Origin: Bacteroidales bacterium
GTDB taxonomy: Bacteria; Bacteroidota; Bacteroidia; Bacteroidales; UBA932
Assembly: GCA_024683255.1 (NCBI GenBank)
Contig: JAIKYL010000064.1
Coordinates: forward strand, 1 to 8,209
Reading direction: 5' to 3'
DNA: 8,209 bases
Part shown: positions 1-5,461 of the stretch, piece by piece
How positions within the stretch are numbered: the first letter of the stretch is position 1
Layout of the letters: each line of letters begins with the position of its first letter
The notes under the pieces: model-generated
Told to the model about the DNA's origin: nothing
Seen by the model: the letters and a program-made list of their open reading frames with translations, nothing else
Database searches by the model: none
Program-made: the position numbers and the translations under genes

Positions 1-23
1 TCATCGTGATTATTGTTTAAGAT

Positions 24-197
24 TTACCAAGGGAATTCTGGCCAGGGTTGGGAAAACGGAATCGGAAATTCGCTTTCATCGTCATAGCCAGGGTTGATAA
101 CTACGTTGCCGCTCTGACAGATCAGACCCTCATTATAAAACTTCGAAATATCGATTATCGGAGTTACGTACAACGATTTCGATGCTTCTTCTTTCAT
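24..197 (-). CDS. Small uncharacterised protein (57 aa) with an internal CQSG motif
   Basis: I do not recognise a named family. The frame opens with ATG at 197 and ends with TAA at 24-26. The protein begins MKEEASKSLYVTPIIDI, has a central GLICQSGN (residues 24-31) and ends in an acidic, then Pro/Trp/Phe-rich tail (about 39-57, closing PWPEFPW). There is no signal peptide and no transmembrane segment. The layout of an N-terminal Y-x-x-P, a short hydrophobic stretch, a Cys-Gln-Ser-Gly and a variable acidic or aromatic tail resembles many short hypothetical proteins I recall from Bacteroidales genomes; this is memory, not a search. A Bacteroidota-type -7 element lies about 100 bases upstream, so it probably has its own promoter. 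It sits in AT-richer DNA than its neighbours. It could be a precursor peptide, a small regulatory protein or a chance frame. The recognisable layout and the promoter make me favour a real gene. Confidence 0.6.
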   Translation of the reverse strand: MKEEASKSLYVTPIIDISKFYNEGLICQSGNVVINPGYDDESEFPIPFSQPWPEFPW

Positions 198-242
198 AAC
201 GGGTTACTTTTATTCGCGGTGATATGAATGAGATTACAATTC

Positions 243-275
243 TTAAAGACCTTTCTTAATGTCACGAAGATTCAT
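243..275 (-). CDS. Possible 10-residue leader ORF upstream of the small peptide gene
   Basis: Between the candidate promoter at 300-307 and the peptide start at 197, the same strand carries ATG (275-273) followed by ten codons (MNLRDIKKGL) and TAA (243-245). It leaves 45 bases before the next start. It is far too short to establish by coding statistics and may be chance. Its lysine-rich composition and place inside a ~100-base leader would fit a translated leader ORF. Confidence 0.2.
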   Translation of the reverse strand: MNLRDIKKGL

Positions 276-299
276 TGTCTTTCTTGTTTTAATTCAGTG

Positions 300-307
300 C
301 AAAGATA
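300..307 (-). promoter_or_regulatory. Bacteroidota -7 element upstream of the small peptide gene
   Basis: On the minus strand this reads TATCTTTG, an exact match to the TAnnTTTG -7 element of the Bacteroidota primary sigma factor. I see no TTG at the expected 19-21 bases upstream, so only half the promoter is supported. It immediately follows a T tract at 315-307 that may end transcription from the TlpA gene. Confidence 0.45.
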
Positions 308-334
308 AAAAAAAATGTCATTCCGGCATCCGGA
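307..334 (-). terminator. Possible intrinsic terminator after the TlpA-type gene
   Basis: On the minus strand a small hairpin (TCCGG, loop ATG, CCGGA; 334-322) begins 8 bases past the TlpA stop codon and is followed by six bases and then nine T residues (315-307). The short stem and the gap before the T tract weaken the case. The position at the 3' end of a gene and just before a new promoter supports it. Confidence 0.4.
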
Positions 335-342
335 TACCATTA

Positions 343-870
343 TTACTTGAGCAGGGTTTCTACCAGCTTGTCCACCTTGTCCTGCATCACCGTGGCCAGG
401 AGGATGGTACCGTCCGGGCCGATTACGTATTTGGTGGGAATCCACTTAACCTTGTAGGTATCGTAGATGGGGCTGTCTTTCTTGGCTTTGAAATCCGACA
501 GTTGGAGCCAGGTAATACCTTGCTCCTTTACGTAGGAGGCCAGTTTTTCCGGATCCGTGTCGCAGGAAATGCCCACCATCACAATGTCTTTCCGGCCCTG
601 GATGCTTTTCTGAAGAGCCAGGAGCTGAGGCATCTCCGCGCGGCAGTCCGGGCACCAGGTGGCCCAGAAATCCAGGATAACGGTCTTGCCCTTGAAATCC
701 TTGAGGGAATAGGTTTTACCATCCGTTCCAGGGAGGGTGAAATCCGGAGCCAGCCCCTCTTTGAGGAGCTCCGTGGCATATTGGGCGTCCAGGTCTTCCT
801 GCTGGGCGCGGGCGGTGGCGGCTCCAAGCAGCAGGAGACCGGCCATCAGGGTAATCAGATACTTTTTCAT
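343..870 (-). CDS. Periplasmic TlpA/ResA-type thioredoxin-fold protein
   Basis: The 175-residue protein has a clear signal peptide (MKKY, a hydrophobic core at about 5-17, cleavage likely after ATARA at residue 22) and a single AhpC/TSA-Redoxin-type thioredoxin domain from about residue 40. The family opening APDFTLPGTDGK is at 41-52. The redox motif WCPDC has Cys73 and Cys76, and the cis-proline is in WIPT (Pro145). A third cysteine, Cys103, follows the central strand. Proteins of this kind reduce or exchange disulfides outside the cytoplasm, for example in cytochrome maturation or on secreted proteins; the substrate here is unknown. The acidic CPDC pair is less common than CPPC or CGPC. The gene starts 15 bases after the radA stop on the same strand, so it is probably cotranscribed with radA, though their functions are unrelated. 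The family call is firm; the exact role is not. Confidence 0.9.
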   Translation of the reverse strand: MKKYLITLMAGLLLLGAATARAQQEDLDAQYATELLKEGLAPDFTLPGTDGKTYSLKDFKGKTVILDFWATWCPDCRAEMPQLLALQKSIQGRKDIVMVGISCDTDPEKLASYVKEQGITWLQLSDFKAKKDSPIYDTYKVKWIPTKYVIGPDGTILLATVMQDKVDKLVETLLK

Positions 871-885
871 ATCGGCATTTAGTTT

Positions 886-2253
886 TTACTTGAACAGGGC
901 CCTTACCAGGGCGGGGATATCGGCAACCTTCACAATTTCAATTCCTTCCGGCTTGCGGTCAAAATGCGTATAGGAACTTACGAAAATGCGTTTGAAGCCC
1001 AGGCGGGCAGCCTCCACGGCGCGTCTTTCGGCCTGGGAGACCGGGCGGATTTCTCCGCTGAGGCCCACCTCTCCGGCAAAACAGACGTTGGCGGGAATGG
1101 AATAATCGAAATTGGAAGAGAGTACGGCGCAGATTACGGCCAGATCGCATGCGGGATCCGTGATGCGGAGGCCGCCGGCCATGTTAAGGAACACGTCCTT
1201 CTGGCCCAGTTTGAAGCCTGCACGCCGTTCCAACACCGCCAGCAGCATATTAAGGCGGCGGACGTCAAAGCCCGTAGCGCTGCGCTGCGCCGTTCCGTAG
1301 ACGGCCGATGAAACCAGCGCCTGCACCTCAAAGAGGAAGGGCCGATTACCGTCCAGCATGGCGCAGATAGCCGTTCCGCTAAGACCTTCCTCGTGCATGG
1401 GAATGAGCATTTCCGAAGGATTGGCCACTTCCCGGAGACCGGTACCCGTCATCTCAAACACAGCCAGTTCCGCGGTGGAGCCGAAACGGTTTTTGATGCT
1501 CCTGAGCACCCTGTATGCGCCCCGGTTCTCCCCCTCGAACTGCAACACCACGTCCACAATATGCTCCAAAATCTTGGGCCCGGCAATGGAACCTTCCTTG
1601 GTGATATGGCCGATGAGGATGACCGGAATGCCCGTTTCCTTGGCAAAGCGGAGCAGGGTGGCCGCCACCTCTTTGATCTGGCTCACAGAACCCGCCGTGG
1701 ACTCAACGGAAGGGCAGTACATGGTTTGCACGGAGTCTACAATCATGAGGTCCGGTGCCACTTCCTGGGCTTCTTCCAGGATGGCGGTCATATCCGTTTC
1801 GCTGTAAATGAAGCAGTTGGAGGCATCTCCGCCCAGGCGGTCCGCCCGCATCTTCACCTGCTTCACGCTTTCCTCTCCGGTAACGTAAAGGGTTTTTAAT
1901 TCCGGCCGATGCAGGGGAAGCTGAAGGGAAAGGGTGGATTTGCCGATGCCGGGTTCTCCGCCCATGAGGACCAGCGAACCCTGCACGATGCCGCCCCCAA
2001 GGAGGCGGTCCACTTCTGCGCTTCCCAGGGAAATGCGGTCTTCCACGGAGGTGGAAACCTCCTTAAGCGGCTGGGGCTTGCGCCCGGATCCGGGCACGGA
2101 AACCGCCGCCGGACGCTTTCCGGTGACCACTTCCTTTTCTACCATGGTATTCCACTCCCCGCAGGCGGGACAGCGTCCCATCCACTTGGAGTATTCGTTG
2201 CCGCAGTGGGAGCAGAACCACACGGACTTGCTTTTTTTTGCTGCAGTTGCCAT
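886..2253 (-). CDS. radA: DNA repair protein RadA (Sms)
   Basis: RadA is a RecA-like ATPase that drives branch migration of recombination intermediates and helps process stalled forks. The 455-residue product has the normal family length and every landmark. A C4 zinc finger at the N terminus has Cys14, Cys17, Cys28 and Cys31. Walker A is GGEPGIGKST at 98-107, and a Walker B-like strand LMIVDSVQT is at 169-177. The RadA-specific KNRFG motif is at 254-258. The C-terminal Lon-protease-like domain runs from about residue 290, with GGLRITDPACDLA and GEVGLSGEIRPVSQAERR well conserved. The ATG at 2253 gives the expected short lead-in to the zinc finger. A promoter-like TATCTTTA lies about 20 bases upstream, so the mRNA leader would be very short. 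The TlpA-type gene follows after 15 bases. Confidence 0.97.
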   Translation of the reverse strand: MATAAKKSKSVWFCSHCGNEYSKWMGRCPACGEWNTMVEKEVVTGKRPAAVSVPGSGRKPQPLKEVSTSVEDRISLGSAEVDRLLGGGIVQGSLVLMGGEPGIGKSTLSLQLPLHRPELKTLYVTGEESVKQVKMRADRLGGDASNCFIYSETDMTAILEEAQEVAPDLMIVDSVQTMYCPSVESTAGSVSQIKEVAATLLRFAKETGIPVILIGHITKEGSIAGPKILEHIVDVVLQFEGENRGAYRVLRSIKNRFGSTAELAVFEMTGTGLREVANPSEMLIPMHEEGLSGTAICAMLDGNRPFLFEVQALVSSAVYGTAQRSATGFDVRRLNMLLAVLERRAGFKLGQKDVFLNMAGGLRITDPACDLAVICAVLSSNFDYSIPANVCFAGEVGLSGEIRPVSQAERRAVEAARLGFKRIFVSSYTHFDRKPEGIEIVKVADIPALVRALFK

Positions 2254-2273
2254 CGGCCTTGTCTTTGGTCCGG

Positions 2274-2281
2274 TAAAGATA
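2274..2281 (-). promoter_or_regulatory. Candidate -7 element for radA
   Basis: The minus strand reads TATCTTTA, one base from TAnnTTTG, starting 28 bases before the radA ATG. No clear TTG is visible at the -33 position. It lies directly after the T tract of the upstream terminator, so a new start is needed here if radA is not expressed by read-through. Confidence 0.4.
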
Positions 2282-2282
2282 C

Positions 2283-2311
2283 AAAAAATCCCGGGGAATA
2301 AATCCTCGGGA
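2283..2311 (-). terminator. Intrinsic terminator after the small lipoprotein gene
   Basis: On the minus strand TCCCGAGG (2311-2304) pairs with CCCCGGGA (2296-2289) around a seven-base loop, giving an eight-position stem with one A-C mismatch. Six T residues (2288-2283) follow at once. It is 27 bases past the lipoprotein stop codon. This is the best terminator in the window. Confidence 0.8.
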
Positions 2312-2338
2312 GAACTTGCATTTTCTAATTAATAGAAA

Positions 2339-2554
2339 TTACTCGGCGATGGCCTTTTCAGCGGCATCGGCAGCGGCCTCAGCGGCATCCTCGGCGGCGC
2401 TGGCCAGGGAATCGGCGGCTTCTTCAACGGCCTCCACGGCAGCTTCAGCGGCGTCCTCGGCGGAAACCTCGGCCTTCTTGGCATTGTTGTTACCGCAAGC
2501 AGAAGCAGCAATCATCATAGCCATAACTGCGACAGACATAAATACCTTTTTCAT
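2339..2554 (-). CDS. Small Ala/Glu-rich helical lipoprotein
   Basis: The 71-residue product starts MKKVFMSVAVMAMMIAASAC, a lipoprotein signal with Cys20 as the likely lipidated residue after an S-A lipobox. The mature part is a short Asn linker, then about 40 residues of almost only Ala, Glu, Asp, Val and Lys, predicted to be one amphipathic helix with no turn former. It contains a 22-residue repeat: AEDAAEAA at 32-39 and again at 54-61, with similar following residues. No enzymatic motif is present. Its size and composition recall small envelope lipoproteins such as Lpp in general form only; there is no evidence of homology. A strong promoter upstream and a strong terminator downstream make it a single-gene transcript, and this arrangement supports it being a real, well-expressed gene despite low complexity. 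Confidence 0.75.
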   Translation of the reverse strand: MKKVFMSVAVMAMMIAASACGNNNAKKAEVSAEDAAEAAVEAVEEAADSLASAAEDAAEAAADAAEKAIAE

Positions 2555-2602
2555 AATCCATAAATTTTAGAATACACTTATACTCTCTAACCTTTTCGGG
2601 GG

Positions 2603-2633
2603 CAAATGTACGGCAAGTTTTTGAGATGTACAA
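2603..2633 (-). promoter_or_regulatory. Promoter of the small lipoprotein gene
   Basis: On the minus strand TTG (2633-2631), 20 bases, then TACATTTG (2610-2603), matching the Bacteroidota -33/-7 consensus in sequence and spacing. The leader to the ATG at 2554 would be about 40 bases and is AT-rich, as is usual for highly translated genes in this phylum. Confidence 0.7.
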
Positions 2634-2669
2634 GGATTTTCTTAAAAATTTTATAATGAATTGTAAGGC

Positions 2670-2688
2670 AAAAAGGCATAAAGACCTT
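2670..2688 (-). terminator. Weak possible terminator after ispF
   Basis: On the minus strand AAGGT (2688-2684) can pair with GCCTT (2677-2673), including one G-T pair, around a six-base loop, and the T run extends to 2670. It starts 2 bases past the ispF stop codon. The stem is only five pairs, so termination here is uncertain. Confidence 0.3.
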
Positions 2689-2689
2689 A

Positions 2690-3172
2690 TTATTCGCTGA
2701 TAATGAGCGCGTTAGCCCAAACTTCGCAGCCTTCGCAGCGGCCTACGAAACCTAAACGCTCCGTAGTGGTGGCCTTCACGGAAACCCGGTCGGCCGATAC
2801 GCCCAGGATGGGAGCCAGGGTTTCCCGCATGGCCTGGATATGTGGTGCAAGCTTGGGACGCTGAAGGGCAATGGTAACATCCACATTCCCAACTTTATAG
2901 CCCTTTTCATGGACCAGCTCAACCACCTTTTTCAGGAGCAGCTTGCTGTCCACGCCCTTCCACTCGTCGGAAGTGTCCGGGAACAGGTGGCCGATATCCC
3001 CCAGCGCCAGGCAGCCCAGCAGGGCGTCACAAAGCGCATGGATGGCTACATCCCCGTCCGAATGGGCCACGAAGCCCGTTTCCGAAGGAATCTGCACACC
3101 CCCCAGCCACATAGGCAGGTCTTTAGCTAAAGCATGTACGTCATAACCATTACCGATACGTATGTCTTTCAT
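2690..3172 (-). CDS. ispF: 2-C-methyl-D-erythritol 2,4-cyclodiphosphate synthase
   Basis: IspF catalyses the fifth step of the MEP isoprenoid pathway: it cyclises CDP-methylerythritol phosphate to the 2,4-cyclodiphosphate with release of CMP. It acts as a cytoplasmic trimer. The 160-residue protein is full length. Metal ligands are Asp11 and His13 in GNGYDVH, and His45 in the segment following AHSDGD (36-41). DIGHLFPD (59-66) and KATTTERLGFVGR (133-145) are the substrate-binding signatures near the trimer interface and CMP site. It is transcribed away from the mutL run, from a divergent promoter about 150 bases upstream. Its leader carries a strong GC hairpin and G-rich tracts. No ispD or other MEP gene is adjacent. 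Confidence 0.97.
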   Translation of the reverse strand: MKDIRIGNGYDVHALAKDLPMWLGGVQIPSETGFVAHSDGDVAIHALCDALLGCLALGDIGHLFPDTSDEWKGVDSKLLLKKVVELVHEKGYKVGNVDVTIALQRPKLAPHIQAMRETLAPILGVSADRVSVKATTTERLGFVGRCEGCEVWANALIISE

Positions 3173-3246
3173 ATTGTAAAGTTTTCCCTTTGTTGCAACC
3201 TTTCCCTACTACTCACACAGGCCCTCCCTGCGACTGCCTAACGTTA

Positions 3247-3279
3247 CCCCCTCCCGAAACCCCTCCCCTCGGGGGAGGG
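3247..3279 (-). repeat. GC-rich hairpin overlapping a four-tract G-quadruplex motif in the ispF leader
   Basis: An eight-pair perfect inverted repeat (3261-3268 with 3272-3279, three-base loop) sits in the intergenic region. On the minus strand, the sense of the ispF leader, 3268-3247 reads as four G tracts of 4, 4, 3 and 5 with loops A, TTTC and A, a canonical G-quadruplex pattern. The first two G tracts are also the 3' arm of the hairpin, so the two structures exclude each other. There is no T tract on either side, so this is not a normal intrinsic terminator. It may alternatively be a copy of a dispersed GC-rich palindrome. Confidence 0.6.
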
Positions 3280-3313
3280 ACTTAACACGCTTCTGGGACC
3301 TTCGGTGCTGTTT

Positions 3314-3344
3314 TTGCAAAGATACCAAAAAAATGGTATTTTTG
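3314..3344 (+). promoter_or_regulatory. Promoter of the mutL gene run
   Basis: TTG (3314-3316), exactly 20 bases, then TATTTTTG (3337-3344), an exact match to the Bacteroidota consensus. The start codon of the first gene is at 3365, so the leader would be about 14 bases. No strong Shine-Dalgarno is present. Confidence 0.75.
3317..3324 (-). promoter_or_regulatory. Candidate -7 element for ispF
   Basis: The minus strand reads TATCTTTG, an exact match to TAnnTTTG. The expected -33 position 20 bases upstream has TTA in place of TTG. Transcription would start near 3310 and give ispF a leader of about 135 bases. The element lies inside the spacer of the plus-strand promoter at 3314-3344. Confidence 0.55.
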
Positions 3345-3364
3345 TAAGTTAAAGGACAATTGCC

Positions 3365-3676
3365 ATGGCCAATTTATTCAACTTTGGATTCTTCGGAAAC
3401 CAGGAACACAGAGTCTTCAATTATAAACCCCGGTATTATGATCCGGAGGAAGAGAAGCGCCGCCAGATGTTCGGGGACGTGGACGGCACCAACGAGGCTG
3501 CCCGCGAAAATGGAGAGTATGTACCCGGCAGCAGCCTGCGGGGCGCTTTCCGTAATGGCAATTACCAGAAAACCCGTTCGTCCATGAACAAGACGCACAC
3601 CATCATCACATTGGTAACCCTGGTGCTCATTGTGGTGGTGCTCATCTACATGACCAAATTCTTTGAGATTCTGTAG
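3365..3676 (+). CDS. Conserved small tail-anchored membrane protein abutting mutL
   Basis: The 103-residue protein has a short N-terminal part (MANLFNFGFF), a conserved-looking motif FNYKPRYYDPE at 18-28, a charged and polar middle, and one strong transmembrane segment near the C terminus (about 79-96, rich in Val, Leu, Ile and Thr) ending in a short tail. There is no N-terminal signal, so it is predicted to be tail-anchored with most of the chain in the cytoplasm. I recall similar proteins in Bacteroidales beside mutL, sometimes labelled 'riboflavin synthase subunit beta'; nothing in this sequence supports that label, since no lumazine-synthase fold length or motif is present. Its TAG stop is followed directly by the mutL ATG, so the two are likely translationally coupled. 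The function is unknown. Confidence 0.8.
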   Translation: MANLFNFGFFGNQEHRVFNYKPRYYDPEEEKRRQMFGDVDGTNEAARENGEYVPGSSLRGAFRNGNYQKTRSSMNKTHTIITLVTLVLIVVVLIYMTKFFEIL

Positions 3677-5458
3677 ATGGAACTGAAGATACTGCCCAAA
3701 AATATCTCCGACATGATTGCTGCGGGGGAAGTGGTCCAGCGGCCCGCCTCCGTGGTAAAAGAACTCATGGAAAATGCCGTAGACGCCGGCGCAACGGACA
3801 TCAAGGTCATTGTCACAGATGCCGGACGCACCCTTATCCAGGTCATTGACAACGGCAGCGGCATGAATCCGGACGACGCGGTCCTGTGCTTTGAACGGCA
3901 TGCCACCTCCAAGCTCTCATCGGCCGAAGACCTGCATCACATCCTCACCTTCGGCTTCCGGGGAGAGGCTCTGGCTTCCATCGCAGCGGTGGCCGAAGTC
4001 ACCCTTCGCACCCGTACGGCCGACCAGGAAGTGGGCGTGGAGATCTCCATGGCCGGGTCGGAGCATCTGGGAACCCGGGAGGTGAGCTGCCCCATCGGCA
4101 GTAATTTCACTGTCCGGAACCTCTTTTACAACATCCCGGCCCGGCGGAAGTTCCTCAAGAGCGACAATGTGGAACTGCGCCATATTGTGGAGGAATTCCA
4201 GCGGGTGGCGCTAACCCGCCCGGACCTGGCCTTCACCCTCACCCACAACGGCAAGGACATCCATGTCCTCAAACCCGCAAAATCCCTGAAATTCCGCATC
4301 CAGGACCTGCTGGGGCCCGCCGTCACCGGTGACATCATGGATATATCGGCCGATACCACCATCGCCTCCGTACGGGGCTTCGTGGGCCGTCCGGAAAGCG
4401 CCCGGAAAACCCTAGGAAACCAGTTCTTCTTTGTGAACGGCCGATATTTCCGCAGCCCGTACCTGCATAAGGCCGTGATGAAGGCCTATGAAAACCTGAT
4501 TCCGGAAGGGAGCACCCCGTCCTATTTCATCTACCTGGACGTGGATCCTTCCACCATAGACGTGAACATCCATCCCACCAAGACGGAAATCAAGTTCGAG
4601 GAAGACCAGATGCTGTTCCAAACCCTGCTGGCCGCCATCAAGGAAGCCATGGGAAAGAGCAGCGTGGCCGGTTCCATAGAGTTTGACAATCCGGAGGCCC
4701 GGGAGATTCCGGTCATGGGTACCCGTTTCCAGGAATACCGTCCATCAGCCGTTCCGGATGCAGGCGTGGATCTGGAATACGACCCCTTCCAGGAAATGAC
4801 CGGCCAGGCCGATTTTTCTCCAAAATACAACACCTCCCGCTACGTCGACAAGAGCGAGAATTACGGCGCCCTGTTTGAGGACCGAACCCTTCCCACCGCG
4901 CAGGTGCTGGTGGTGCAGGGAAAGTACATCCTCACCCAAAGCACTTCCGGGCTCATGATTGTGCATGTGCGGCGGGCGCGGGAAAGGATCCTGTTCGACC
5001 GTTTCCTGCAGGCCCTTACCGACGGTACCCACCTTAGCCAGCAGGCACTGTTCCCGGTGCAGGTAGCCGTGGGCGTGGAAGGCTGCCTCCTCATTCAGGA
5101 GCACGCCGCACTGCTGCAGCAGCTGGGCTTTGACATTGCCCCCTTCGGCCAGGATTTCGTGGTGGTAAACGGTGTTCCGGAAGGCTTTGACGCCACGCCG
5201 GGAAAGGTGGAGACCCTGGTGGGAGACCTTCTCCTCATCCTGAAGGACGACCATGCCTCCCTGCCGGGCGTGATGGAGCAGGCATCGGCCCAGAAATTCG
5301 CCCTTCTGGGTGCTTCGGGCGGCGAAAAGCTCACATCTCCGCTGGAGGCGCAGCGCCTGGTGGACAGCCTCCTGCAACGGCCCAACCCGGAGTTTACGGC
5401 AGCCGGACGGCGCATCATCGCCCTGGTCCCGGCCGATGAACTGGAAAAAAGATTCTAA
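3677..5458 (+). CDS. mutL: DNA mismatch repair protein MutL
   Basis: MutL links mismatch recognition by MutS to strand excision. The 593-residue protein has an intact GHKL ATPase domain. Motif I has Glu29 and Asn33 in KELMENAVDAGA, and motif II DNGSGM is at 58-63. ATSK is at 76-79, GFRGEAL at 93-99 and LFYNIPARRKFL at 149-160. The active-site lysine Lys302 is in IHPTKTE. A variable linker spans about 330-400 and a dimerisation domain about 405-593. In MutL proteins with endonuclease activity the C-terminal domain has a DQHA(x2)E(x4)E metal motif after the strand GLMI. Here that place reads HVRRARER (430-437), so Asp, Gln and His are all replaced. The distal CPHGRP-like cysteine site also appears absent (QRPNP at 567-571). 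It may therefore lack nicking activity. The gene follows its upstream neighbour with no gap, and the rhomboid gene starts 3 bases later. Confidence 0.97.
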   Translation: MELKILPKNISDMIAAGEVVQRPASVVKELMENAVDAGATDIKVIVTDAGRTLIQVIDNGSGMNPDDAVLCFERHATSKLSSAEDLHHILTFGFRGEALASIAAVAEVTLRTRTADQEVGVEISMAGSEHLGTREVSCPIGSNFTVRNLFYNIPARRKFLKSDNVELRHIVEEFQRVALTRPDLAFTLTHNGKDIHVLKPAKSLKFRIQDLLGPAVTGDIMDISADTTIASVRGFVGRPESARKTLGNQFFFVNGRYFRSPYLHKAVMKAYENLIPEGSTPSYFIYLDVDPSTIDVNIHPTKTEIKFEEDQMLFQTLLAAIKEAMGKSSVAGSIEFDNPEAREIPVMGTRFQEYRPSAVPDAGVDLEYDPFQEMTGQADFSPKYNTSRYVDKSENYGALFEDRTLPTAQVLVVQGKYILTQSTSGLMIVHVRRARERILFDRFLQALTDGTHLSQQALFPVQVAVGVEGCLLIQEHAALLQQLGFDIAPFGQDFVVVNGVPEGFDATPGKVETLVGDLLLILKDDHASLPGVMEQASAQKFALLGASGGEKLTSPLEAQRLVDSLLQRPNPEFTAAGRRIIALVPADELEKRF

Positions 5459-5461
5459 GAC

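Noticed and set aside
2..4. ATG on the minus strand at the very left edge, 19 bases after the peptide gene
   Set aside because: It could start a further gene in the same transcript, but only one codon is inside the window.
259..882. 207-codon plus-strand frame opposite the TlpA-type gene
   Set aside because: It is antisense to a gene with an intact signal peptide and WCPDC motif, and it has no family resemblance of its own.
3261..3279. GC hairpin as an intrinsic terminator
   Set aside because: No T tract follows on either strand, and it lies between divergent promoters, upstream of both genes.
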